From positions 1-46,911 of the forward strand of contig CAYPJE010000024.1 of assembly GCA_964410945.1 (NCBI GenBank): DNA of 46,911 nucleotides. The letters run 5' to 3'. The DNA comes from CAYPJE01 sp964410945. Its GTDB lineage: Bacteria; Fidelibacterota; Marinisomatia; Marinisomatales; TCS56. A program made the translations under genes and the position numbers. The notes below the pieces were generated by a model. That model saw only the letters and a program-made list of their open reading frames with translations, searched no databases and was not told the DNA's origin. This document shows positions 26,059-34,648 of this stretch, piece after piece. How positions within the stretch are numbered: the stretch's first letter is position 1; every line of letters starts with the position of its first letter.

Positions 26059-27939
26059 ATGGATAAACAATTACTCGATCTCTGCACTCAGCTACCAGAT
26101 GCGTTGATGGTACTGGCTGATGGCAGAATCATATTTATAACCGAGGTCGGAGGAAAACTTTTCGGCGGATCATCAGATGATTTACTGAATAAGGAGCTGG
26201 TAAGCCTCAGTTCGGTCAACCAGGAAGAATTCATTGTCCGTGGCCTGTGGGAAGCTGAGCATCTTTCGGTACCAGCGGGAAGCGGTTATCATACGATTCA
26301 GTTTACAGTACCAAATGGAGATAATGCCCAACGCTGGTTGGAATATCGTTGTTTACCCGGTAAATGGGATGGCCAATCCGCGATTGTCGGCACGATCGGT
26401 GATATTACCTCCCGCAAGAAGCGGGAACGTAAACTACGGGCTGCACAGCATAGCCAGCAGATACTGGTTGCCAATATGCCGGCTCTGGTTTATCGAAGCG
26501 GACGCGATCATTACCAGTCAATGGAATACCTCAGCCTGGATACCGAAGAATTGACCGGGTATAAATTTGAAGAATTGATGGGTGCCGATCCAGTCATGTT
26601 TGAGGATCTGATAATCCCGACCGATCGTGATATGGTAAATGAAAGTGTGGAGGAAGGCCTGAAGCTGCATCAATCCTTCGAAATCCAGTATCGGATCACT
26701 GATAAGGCCGGATCTGTCAAATATGTGAATGAGTTTGGCCGGGCAATTCATGATCAGAATGGTGATTTCGAATGCCTGGTGGGAATGATATTTGATGTCA
26801 GCGAAAAACGTCACACCGATGAGAAATTACTTCAGTCGGAACGAATGGTGGCTATGGGGGAGATGGCCAGTGGGGTTGCCCATGATTTTAATAATGTACT
26901 GACCGGCATTCTGGGACGTGCCCAGTTAATGCAGTTCATGGATGTCCCGGAAAATATCATGAATGATCTGCAGTTGATCGAGAAAATTGCCCACGATGGT
27001 GCTGAGGTTGTAAAGCGGATTCAGGTATTTACCCGCTCTCGTAATGTTGCCAGTTTCACACCGATCGATTTAAACAGTGTGATTCGTGATGTAGTTGATT
27101 TTACCCGTCCCAAGTGGTATGATCAGCCGCGGGCACGACAGATAGAAATAGATCTGATGACCGAGCTCAATCCCATCCCCCGCATCAAAGGTAATGAGGG
27201 TGAGCTGCGGGAAGTCTTCACAAATATAATATTAAATGCTGTTGATGCCATCCGGGAGAAAGGATCAATACGGATTATTACCGATCAGAAAGGTGATAAG
27301 GTAACGGTTGCCATTCGCGATGATGGAGTAGGTATTCCAGTTGATATTCACCGGAAAATTTTTGCCCCGTTTTTCTCAACTAAAGGATCAAACGGCACCG
27401 GTTTGGGATTGAGCGTGGCACGTAATATTATCCAACGCCACGATGGGGATATTACCGCTGATAACATTGAATCCGGCGGAGCTGTTTTTGATATTACCTT
27501 TCCCAAGGCACCAACCCTCCCGAAAGAGCAGTTGGAGGAGAAAGCCACTGATTCGGTCAAGCCCACCCGGGTGGTCATCACAAATGTTGAAGAAAATGTA
27601 CGCAATTTGATGAAGGATATTCTGGAAGTTGATGGGCATGAAGTATATTGCCTTGTCGGCAGTGATGATATAGAGGTCAGTTTGGCTGATATCAATCCTG
27701 AAATAGTCATTGCCGATATTAGTCGGCCCGATACGGAAGATATGCGTCGTACCGATCAGATTCGTGCATCACATCCCGGTGTACTGATATTATTGAGCAG
27801 TGGTATGGATGATCTTGTTTATCAGGATAAAAAATCCGGTTCTGATCTGGAGTTAATGATCCGAAAACCATTTAATATACATCAATTACGATCTGTAATG
27901 GCTCAAGCCATGAGCCTTCAAAAGCCGGTGTCCGATTAA
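26059..27939 (+). CDS. PAS-PAS hybrid histidine kinase with degenerate receiver
   Basis: A 626-residue cytoplasmic sensor kinase. Two PAS domains (about 7-125 and 130-250) are followed by HisKA with SGVAHDFNNVLTG (phospho-His 275) and a HATPase_c domain with NIILNAVDAIRE, DDGVGIP and GTGLGLSVARNII. A receiver-like domain (about 510-620) keeps the phospho-Asp position (D553 in VIADISRPD) and the Lys in IRKPFN, but the usual N-terminal acidic pair is replaced (VVITNVEEN). There are no membrane segments, so it senses internal cues. It begins 24 bases after the GT2-TPR gene and may be the last gene of the glycan operon. Its end overlaps the converging gene by 4 bases. Confidence 0.88.
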   Translation: MDKQLLDLCTQLPDALMVLADGRIIFITEVGGKLFGGSSDDLLNKELVSLSSVNQEEFIVRGLWEAEHLSVPAGSGYHTIQFTVPNGDNAQRWLEYRCLPGKWDGQSAIVGTIGDITSRKKRERKLRAAQHSQQILVANMPALVYRSGRDHYQSMEYLSLDTEELTGYKFEELMGADPVMFEDLIIPTDRDMVNESVEEGLKLHQSFEIQYRITDKAGSVKYVNEFGRAIHDQNGDFECLVGMIFDVSEKRHTDEKLLQSERMVAMGEMASGVAHDFNNVLTGILGRAQLMQFMDVPENIMNDLQLIEKIAHDGAEVVKRIQVFTRSRNVASFTPIDLNSVIRDVVDFTRPKWYDQPRARQIEIDLMTELNPIPRIKGNEGELREVFTNIILNAVDAIREKGSIRIITDQKGDKVTVAIRDDGVGIPVDIHRKIFAPFFSTKGSNGTGLGLSVARNIIQRHDGDITADNIESGGAVFDITFPKAPTLPKEQLEEKATDSVKPTRVVITNVEENVRNLMKDILEVDGHEVYCLVGSDDIEVSLADINPEIVIADISRPDTEDMRRTDQIRASHPGVLILLSSGMDDLVYQDKKSGSDLELMIRKPFNIHQLRSVMAQAMSLQKPVSD

Positions 27940-29366
27940 TCGACGGCGGCTGGTAAGTATATTTTTACTGTAGTTCCCTCTGATCCGGAAACAATTTCAC
28001 CGTTTCCGCCCACCAGGTTTAATATATATTTTACAATACTCATCCCCAAACCAATCCCCTTGACCTGACCAGTGATGTCCTGGTCAACCTGATAGAACCG
28101 ATCCCAGATTCTGTTTAATTCCTCCTGAGGTATCTGGGGTCCACTGTTACTGACAGCCAGGACGATTTGCCCGGCGCTTTTTCCAATTGTTATTGAAATC
28201 CGTGGTTGCTCGGGATCCCCAAATTTGAGGGCATTCTCGATCAGCTCAAACAGAATGCTGAACATGCCGTCTTCCAGCATTGGAAACTCGTTGATATCTT
28301 GCCATTCGACCTGAACCGTACCGGTTGCTAATTGAAGTGTTTCAACAATATTTTCTGTGGTTGAGGCAAACCATTCCTGGTTTATCATTGTTTTGTTGAC
28401 CAGGTTCAATTCTTCCGGCATACGGACATATTTAATCAGCTTACGCATTATATCGCTCAGATTACCGCTGGCACGCTTCAGGCCATCGATAGCCACAGTC
28501 TCCAGGGCTGGATCTTTGGATTGTAAAATAATTTCCAGTGATTCCAGACTTAATTGGGTAATTGTTTCCACCGTTGAAAATTTATGCTTCAACATGGTGA
28601 TAAAAAGATCCTTGCGACGGTCTTCATTGATACGGTCGGTTTCTTCATTGGCTACAAAGACCACTTCATCGATTTCACCCAGGGAATTCCTGATGACATT
28701 GTATTTTATTTCCAGGGCATAGCGTAGTTTGAAATCGTTTTCGATCCGGTAGATCAAAAATGAATCCTGTTGTTTTGCTGTCAACTCATCCCAACTGGTT
28801 GTTTTAGTCTTAAATCCCTGATTGATGCTGTACAGGAATGGTTCACTTTCAACTTTATCATCAGACAGGGAAAACATTTGACGGGCAGCCTTGTTATAAT
28901 TTTGAATCATCCCATCCTGGTTGGTGATAATGATTCCATTTTGCAGATGGTTGATTGTGGTTTCAAATTTCTGTTTCTCAGCCAACTGATTGCGGATATG
29001 GCTCATCCGCAGCAGGGAGTCGACCCGGGCCTTGAGGATAGGCAGGTCGGCCGGTTTGGTCAGGAAATCATCGGCGCCGGCCTTGATCGCACTCATTAAT
29101 GTCCTGGTATCGGTTTTACCGGTCAATATAACGATAGGTATCAGCCGGGTGGCCTTGTGTTCGCGTAAATTCCGGCAAACGCTGATACCATCCATGCCGG
29201 GCATTTCAACGTCCAGCAGGATCAGATCGGGTAACAGCTCGAGGGCTTTTTCAGCAGCGGCGGAGCCATCATATGCAGTATATGTTTTATGACCTTGAAT
29301 ATGCAGTAAATCCTGCATCATATTAACAATAGAGATATTATCATCGACAACAAGAATGCGTGCCAT
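27936..29366 (-). CDS. Receiver - PAS - histidine kinase
   Basis: A 476-residue protein with an N-terminal receiver (ILVVDDN, phospho-Asp 52 in LILLDVEMPG, Lys104 in FLTKPAD), a PAS-like sensor (about 130-245), then a HisKA-like dimerisation region and HATPase_c (LIENALKFG, GIGLGMSIVKYILN). The presumed phospho-acceptor is His261 in MLKHKFSTVE, where Lys follows the His instead of the usual Glu or Asp, an atypical H-box. The receiver-first order suggests it is regulated by another kinase. It converges with the hybrid kinase gene at 26059 and is divergent from the MinD-like gene at 29715, sharing a 348-base control region. Confidence 0.86.
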   Translation of the reverse strand: MARILVVDDNISIVNMMQDLLHIQGHKTYTAYDGSAAAEKALELLPDLILLDVEMPGMDGISVCRNLREHKATRLIPIVILTGKTDTRTLMSAIKAGADDFLTKPADLPILKARVDSLLRMSHIRNQLAEKQKFETTINHLQNGIIITNQDGMIQNYNKAARQMFSLSDDKVESEPFLYSINQGFKTKTTSWDELTAKQQDSFLIYRIENDFKLRYALEIKYNVIRNSLGEIDEVVFVANEETDRINEDRRKDLFITMLKHKFSTVETITQLSLESLEIILQSKDPALETVAIDGLKRASGNLSDIMRKLIKYVRMPEELNLVNKTMINQEWFASTTENIVETLQLATGTVQVEWQDINEFPMLEDGMFSILFELIENALKFGDPEQPRISITIGKSAGQIVLAVSNSGPQIPQEELNRIWDRFYQVDQDITGQVKGIGLGMSIVKYILNLVGGNGEIVSGSEGTTVKIYLPAAVD

Positions 29367-29409
29367 ACGTACAAATCTTTCCGGTTATATGTATTTCGTC
29401 TCAGTAATG

Positions 29410-29425
29410 TGCAAATACCATACCT
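29410..29425 (-). promoter_or_regulatory. Sigma-54-like promoter for the receiver-kinase gene
   Basis: Read on the minus strand this is AGGTATGGTATTTGCA. GG and GC are separated by ten bases as sigma-54 requires, and TTGCA matches the -12 consensus fully; the -24 part matches less well. Transcription would start about 30-35 bases before the ATG at 29366. Confidence 0.45.
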
Positions 29426-29493
29426 GTTGGTATCCGTATATATAAGGAATAAATATCGAATTGCGAAGGCGGGAATATTCATACAGTTATTAA

Positions 29494-29510
29494 TGATCAC
29501 GCTGTGATCA
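29494..29510. promoter_or_regulatory. Perfect palindromic operator-like site
   Basis: TGATCAC and GTGATCA flank GCT, giving seven-base perfect arms. It lies roughly 85-140 bases upstream of both facing sigma-54-like elements, the distance at which enhancer-binding activators sit. The half-site also resembles TGTGA-type Crp sites, so a Crp-family regulator is an alternative. Confidence 0.5.
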
Positions 29511-29631
29511 ACATAGATTTTTCGCGTGACTTAATGGAAAATTTTTCGGTTAGGGGAAATATTTTCGAAGCTTGATGATACTACCGGACCCATAGATCAA
29601 TTTACACGAATAGGATTTTAACTACCCGATA

Positions 29632-29647
29632 TGGCACGAATATTGAT
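29632..29647 (+). promoter_or_regulatory. Sigma-54-like promoter for the MinD-M23 pair
   Basis: TGGCACGAATATTGAT matches the consensus TGGCACG-N4-TTGCW except that the -12 GC reads GA. The -24 half is perfect. Transcription would begin about 55 bases before the ATG at 29715. Confidence 0.55.
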
Positions 29648-29714
29648 ACTCTTTTTCAGCGATGGATAATAATCACCTGGAAGCAATGAATCAGCTGAAA
29701 ATGCGATCTTACTA

Positions 29715-30617
29715 ATGTTAGAAAAAATAATAAGTATAATCTCCAATAAAGGTGGGGTTGGGAAGACTCTGTTTTCGATCGAGACCGCGAATATTCTCGG
29801 TAAGCTGGGGAATGATGTGTTATTAATCGATACGGATATAAATACCGGCGATATATCGGTAAAGCTTGATTTACGTCCCCATCAAACCTTGCTGGACTTC
29901 TTTGAGAAAAATGAAGATGACCTGGAAAATCTGATTATATCACAGCCGAATATTGATTTGATTCCCGGATCAGGCGGCAATTTCAAATTTGCCAATTTGA
30001 ATTATTTCCAGAAAATGAAATTTATAAGAGCATTCAAAACCATTTCAAAAGAATATGACTATACGATCCTGGATCTGGGGGCGGGAATTGAGCGTACCAC
30101 CCTTGATTTTGGATTGACGGCTGATATATCAATTATTATCACGACACCCGAAGATATCCAGAGTGGATACGGCTGCGCCAAGGCAGCGGCAGTACGCTTG
30201 CAGGAATTAGATGAACGTCTGAAAAACAAGGATCCGGAGTTCGAAGTCCGGGACCGGTTTGAGCCTTATTTTGTGTTCAACAAATCTTCGGATCAGATGG
30301 CCGAGAATATCTATAATGGAATCAAGCGCGCCACTGATATTACCCGCGACCGTGACGGGGTATTTATTTATCCCCGGTTACTGGGGGCCATACCTGAAGA
30401 TTACCGGTTGGCTTCAAAATCCTATATGCGACAGCATACACCGATCAGTGAATTATACCCTAATTCCAGAATCGGAATTGCCTACCGTGAGATTGCAAAA
30501 CAACTGGCGACACTGGAAGAAGGAGTCGTTGTTGAGAAGAAGAACAGTCCTTTAGAAAAAATAATAAAACTATTTCGTTATGAGCAGGAAAAGTCATCGA
30601 CTGTCGAAACAGCTTGA
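29715..30617 (+). CDS. MinD/FlhG-like ParA-type ATPase
   Basis: A 300-residue deviant-Walker ATPase. SNKGGVGKT (Lys12 and Lys17) binds ATP, DTDINTGD is the switch region and YTILDLGAG the Walker B-like segment. A C-terminal stretch, SPLEKIIKLFRYE, could form an amphipathic membrane-binding helix like that of MinD. FlhG/FleN and MinD proteins of this class set flagellar number or division-site position; other relatives place polar machines. No divIVA, minC or flhF is present. The gene overlaps the following membrane peptidase gene by 38 bases, so the ATPase may position that enzyme. It sits downstream of a sigma-54-like element. The family is strong, the exact role inferred. Confidence 0.87.
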   Translation: MLEKIISIISNKGGVGKTLFSIETANILGKLGNDVLLIDTDINTGDISVKLDLRPHQTLLDFFEKNEDDLENLIISQPNIDLIPGSGGNFKFANLNYFQKMKFIRAFKTISKEYDYTILDLGAGIERTTLDFGLTADISIIITTPEDIQSGYGCAKAAAVRLQELDERLKNKDPEFEVRDRFEPYFVFNKSSDQMAENIYNGIKRATDITRDRDGVFIYPRLLGAIPEDYRLASKSYMRQHTPISELYPNSRIGIAYREIAKQLATLEEGVVVEKKNSPLEKIIKLFRYEQEKSSTVETA

Positions 30618-32130
30618 AATAGCTGGGGTTGGGATTGACGACCCGCAGTTAATCATCAGGAATGAATTAAAGGGTTATCTGGCACGCAAGCAGGCGCTGA
30701 AACAGAAGGTATATAAATATGTCCTGCGTGGCTGTACCGGTTTGATACTGGTTCTGTTGGCATATTTCTATCTGCCCGGCATCGTCCGTTCGATCATTTT
30801 CACATTTAATTATATGGCAACCCACCGGATCGTGGATGATATCCAGGAAAATGCCATGGTCATAAATTTTGCCACCCTGGATCAACTGCCGTTGGACAGT
30901 TTTCTGGGATACGAGTTCTATGGCGAGCAGCAGTTGACAAATACCGCCAAGTACGCCGCACTGATTCATCACTATAACAATGATTTTTACGGTAAAGTGA
31001 ATAATCTTTCCGAACAATATGAGCAGCGGTTGTTGGCATATATCGCCATGAATGAATTTAATCAGCAGGATTTGTGCGGACTTCATACTTCACTGATTGA
31101 TGATACGTCCAGGACATTGGAAGAATTCATCCTGGATAAAATTTATAATGAAGAGCCGGGAAACGGGTATTTTAATCCGATCTTTGATGAGTTAAAGCAG
31201 TTAATCAATCTTTACCAAAGTCAGTATGATAATGCTTTGAGGCGGTCATATGCCAAGCCGGTGATTAAAAATATCAGGGAAATGATTGTTACCGAGGAGC
31301 TCAGCATAGGGGATGAGGATTTAATTCTGGATGCGGCCATTAAATATTGTGTGGAAAATCCGACCGCAATCGATGAGGTTTTGTATTACCGGCGAAAAAT
31401 AGCCGAACTACGGCAAGAATATGATATTCGCATGGGTTTGTTGTATCTGGCTATCGGCCGTGATTATAAGGTGCGCGGCGACGGTCAGAATTTTGGCTGG
31501 CTGAAAGCCGGTTACAAGGGTAAAACATTTATCAAGGATCGAAATGCCCCGGCAATGTATAAAGATTACTATCAGACTTTGATAAAAGAACTTGATGAAT
31601 ATAATTCCTTTGTGAATGAATCCCGGATGACCTTCAGTCAGATCAAACTTGAGGACTGGCACCTGCATATAGAAAATCCACTGCGGATTGGCTTAAAGGT
31701 CAAGGATGTGGGTTTATTCGGTGCCCGGAGAAAATCTCAGGGTGAGTATTATGAACACAGTGGAATTGACCTGATCGCAGAAGAAGGAACACCGGTATAT
31801 CCGGTCCAGGATGGTTTCATCACCAATGTTGAAGTAACTACAAATGGCGGGCACGTTGTTGAAATCTGGCATGATTCGAATATTTCCTCGGTCTATGCCC
31901 ATCTCAGCAACAGTGAAACCTGGTGTGAGATGAAAAAGCGATTTGATAATGAAGGTCCGTTCTGGGTGAGCCGCAATGATGAAATTGCGAATGTTGGCAT
32001 GACGGGAAATATCCCTGAAGATTCAGATCAATATGGTTACGCTCACTTACATCTGGAAATTAAAAAATATAATCGCTACAAGAACCCCTTTCTGCTATTT
32101 AATGAGCAGATAATAGTCCTCCACGATTAG
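30580..32130 (+). CDS. Membrane-anchored M23 (LytM-type) peptidase
   Basis: A 516-residue protein with one membrane segment (about 46-70), a long periplasmic region of mainly helical character (about 75-370) with no recognised domain, and a C-terminal M23 zinc peptidase. The metal ligands appear intact: His393 and Asp397 in EHSGIDL and His489/His491 in YAHLHLEI. Such enzymes cut peptidoglycan cross-links or activate amidases at sites of wall remodelling. ATG 30580 lies inside the MinD-like gene (38-base overlap), so the two are almost certainly co-expressed. Its stop is directly adjacent to that of a converging hybrid kinase gene. The substrate is inferred from the family. Confidence 0.85.
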   Translation: MSRKSHRLSKQLEIAGVGIDDPQLIIRNELKGYLARKQALKQKVYKYVLRGCTGLILVLLAYFYLPGIVRSIIFTFNYMATHRIVDDIQENAMVINFATLDQLPLDSFLGYEFYGEQQLTNTAKYAALIHHYNNDFYGKVNNLSEQYEQRLLAYIAMNEFNQQDLCGLHTSLIDDTSRTLEEFILDKIYNEEPGNGYFNPIFDELKQLINLYQSQYDNALRRSYAKPVIKNIREMIVTEELSIGDEDLILDAAIKYCVENPTAIDEVLYYRRKIAELRQEYDIRMGLLYLAIGRDYKVRGDGQNFGWLKAGYKGKTFIKDRNAPAMYKDYYQTLIKELDEYNSFVNESRMTFSQIKLEDWHLHIENPLRIGLKVKDVGLFGARRKSQGEYYEHSGIDLIAEEGTPVYPVQDGFITNVEVTTNGGHVVEIWHDSNISSVYAHLSNSETWCEMKKRFDNEGPFWVSRNDEIANVGMTGNIPEDSDQYGYAHLHLEIKKYNRYKNPFLLFNEQIIVLHD

Positions 32131-34623
32131 TTAAACATCGTCTTCGGGAAAATCCAAAACCTGTCGCACCCGGCCAGCCAGATCGCTTTTCCGGTATGGT
32201 TTGGTCAAAACACTATTCCTGTTTCCGATTATCATTTCTTTATCGGCCAGGCCTGAGGCGTAACCGGTTATGAATAGGAATTTAATGTCACTGCGTTCAG
32301 CTTTGATTCGCTGATATAATTCAATTCCACCTTCTTTAGGCATCACAATATCTGTTATTACCAACTTGATCTGGTCCTGGTTTTCTTTAAAAACTTTAAA
32401 ACCATCCAAACCGTTGCCGGCTGTCAAAACAGTATACCCATACTGTTCCAGAATGGATTTTGACACAATTATCAGATCGATCTCGTCTTCCACCATCAAG
32501 ATTGTTTCATTACCACCTTTAACCTGATCGATAACTACTGAATTATTATTTTCCAGTGAAGGTTCGATTGAAGGGAAATATATTTTAAAGGTAGTACCTT
32601 TATCTATTTCACTCTGACAGGTGATGAAAGCGTCGTGTTGTTTTACCAGTCCATAGACCATGGCCAGTCCCAATCCGCTGCCCTGTCCGATTTCTTTAGT
32701 GGTGAAAAAAGGTTCAAATATATGTTGAATCGTATCGGTTTCCATACCATGGCCGTTATCTGATACTGAAATAACAGAATATTTGCCCGGAATAATGCCC
32801 GATAATGTTTTATCATCGGAATCTTTGATGACAATATTTGTTGTTTCAATTTTCAGTTGCCCTCCGTCGGGCATGGCATCGCGCGAATTGACGCAGAGGT
32901 TGGTCAATATCTGTTCCACAGCGGTGGAATCAGCTGATATATAACTTAGGTCACCATCAAGATTGGTGGAAAATTCGATGTGCTCACCGATAACCCGTTC
33001 AATGAAATTGGAAATGGACACAATAGACTGGTTTAAATCAACCTGGCGGATATCCAGCATCTGTTTGCGGCTGAATGCCAGAATCTGTCTGACCAGTGTG
33101 GCGGCATGATCAGATTTTCGTATTATTGACTCAATATAGCTTTTTTCCGGTGTATCCGCTTCAATATTTTCAACTGCCAGTTCGGCGAAGCCGATAATGC
33201 CTGTCAGTATATTATTGAAATCGTGAGCTATACCACCGGCCAACTGACCGACAGCCTCCATTTTTTGAGCCTGTCGGAATTGTTTTTCAAGTGTTTTGCG
33301 ATGCGATATATCACGTATAATTGCCGTATAAAACTGTCCCTCGGTTGTTGACCAGCCCGTAAAGGTCATTTCCATTGGAAATTCCTCACCGTTTTTACGC
33401 TGGCCGCTTATTTCGATGGCCCTGTTTATGGTATGCGGATTTCCACTGGTAGTGTTTACGGGGGCAAGGACAAATGGATCATTTTTAATTTCAGGAATTA
33501 TCGAATCCAGCATTTTCCCATTTATTTCCGATCCCTTGAACTGAAATATTGATTCGGCCCCGGAATTCCATGAGATAATTTTCCTGCCTGCGTCGATGGA
33601 AATGATAGCATCTTTGGCCGATTGCGATACAACGCGATAACGTTCTTCACTGGCTTTAAGGGCATCTAATGAGTTCTGTCTTTGCAGGGCGATGGCAAAC
33701 AGGGCCGAAAGGCGTTCGGCATATTGCAGATCTTTCGGTGAATAATCAGTATCTGCATTGGCCAGTATTATACTTCCGACAACTCTATCGCCAATAGTGG
33801 CCGGTACGGCCAGGAAGCGGTTTAATTCATATTCATCAAGGATTGAATTGGTGTCCAATTTTTCGTCTGAAACCAGGTTTAGTAAAATAGGCTGTTTGCT
33901 CGAAAACACCCGGTCTACTAATCCAACCGGTTCATCCAGGGTAACCGGTTGTGGTGCTATCTTTTCTATCTCAATAGGTGTATTATCTGAAATTATACAA
34001 TTTATTTTTTGTCCCTGGTCTTTCCGGTAACATACAATACATAAACTGCTGTGGGTAAAATATTTGGATTGTTCAGCGAATAATGACGATATATCCTGGA
34101 TCGAGTTGGATATAATAATTGCCTCTGAAAGATCGGTCAAGGCTGCATTTACACTTGTTTCCCAGGTGCGTTCTTCCTCCAGGTGTTTACGTTCAATTGC
34201 ATATTTTATTGACCGTTTCAGAATATTGCCGTCAACCTGTCCTTTTGTCAGGTAATCCTGTGCGCCTTCACGGACTGCCTGGATTGCCTTGCTTTCATCA
34301 TCAAAGCCTGATAATACAATGATCGGGATATGGGGAGAATAAGACTGCATCTTTGAGAATGTCTGCATTCCGCTGCTGTCTGGCAGGAGCAGATCGAGTA
34401 AAATGACATCAAAGGAGGTTGTTTTCAAAATGTCGATGGCATTATTGAGTAGTTCGACATGCGTCAGTTCGTAGTGGTAATACCGATTGGCATTCGGATC
34501 GCTCTTGGTAAGCATCCATTTTATCAGGTTAACATCACCAGGATTGTCCTCTACAATCAATACATTAATGGTAGTAATATCAGCCTTTTTGCTGGTGGGT
34601 TGCTCGGTTAATTCAGTTGTCAT
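32131..34623 (-). CDS. Receiver-GAF-PAS-histidine kinase-receiver hybrid
   Basis: An 830-residue cytoplasmic hybrid kinase: receiver 1 (about 20-145, Asp77 in VILLDLLLPD), GAF (about 165-315), PAS (about 325-445), HisKA with GGIAHDFNNILTG (His467), HATPase_c (NSRDAM, DNGHGM, GSGLGLAMVYG) and receiver 2 (about 705-820, Asp in LVITDIVMPKEGG). Both receivers look complete. It is the third gene of a leftward unit with the GAF kinase (35073) and the single-domain regulator (34649), 25 bases after the latter. The layout implies a multistep phosphorelay. Its signal is unknown. Confidence 0.9.
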   Translation of the reverse strand: MTTELTEQPTSKKADITTINVLIVEDNPGDVNLIKWMLTKSDPNANRYYHYELTHVELLNNAIDILKTTSFDVILLDLLLPDSSGMQTFSKMQSYSPHIPIIVLSGFDDESKAIQAVREGAQDYLTKGQVDGNILKRSIKYAIERKHLEEERTWETSVNAALTDLSEAIIISNSIQDISSLFAEQSKYFTHSSLCIVCYRKDQGQKINCIISDNTPIEIEKIAPQPVTLDEPVGLVDRVFSSKQPILLNLVSDEKLDTNSILDEYELNRFLAVPATIGDRVVGSIILANADTDYSPKDLQYAERLSALFAIALQRQNSLDALKASEERYRVVSQSAKDAIISIDAGRKIISWNSGAESIFQFKGSEINGKMLDSIIPEIKNDPFVLAPVNTTSGNPHTINRAIEISGQRKNGEEFPMEMTFTGWSTTEGQFYTAIIRDISHRKTLEKQFRQAQKMEAVGQLAGGIAHDFNNILTGIIGFAELAVENIEADTPEKSYIESIIRKSDHAATLVRQILAFSRKQMLDIRQVDLNQSIVSISNFIERVIGEHIEFSTNLDGDLSYISADSTAVEQILTNLCVNSRDAMPDGGQLKIETTNIVIKDSDDKTLSGIIPGKYSVISVSDNGHGMETDTIQHIFEPFFTTKEIGQGSGLGLAMVYGLVKQHDAFITCQSEIDKGTTFKIYFPSIEPSLENNNSVVIDQVKGGNETILMVEDEIDLIIVSKSILEQYGYTVLTAGNGLDGFKVFKENQDQIKLVITDIVMPKEGGIELYQRIKAERSDIKFLFITGYASGLADKEMIIGNRNSVLTKPYRKSDLAGRVRQVLDFPEDDV

Positions 34624-34648
34624 GATTCAGGGTTGAACAGTAAAAATA

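Larger units (their letters stand above)
29367..29714. other. Divergent control region
   Basis: This 348-base AT-rich stretch separates the receiver-kinase gene (leftward) from the MinD-like gene (rightward). It holds one sigma-54-like element facing each way and a perfect palindrome between them, each listed separately. No open reading frame in it looks real. Confidence 0.6.

Noticed and set aside
29494..29510. Crp binding site controlled by the cyclic-nucleotide-binding protein at 22513
   Set aside because: The half-sites resemble TGTGA, but that protein lacks a recognisable Crp DNA-binding domain, so I list the palindrome only as an operator-like site.
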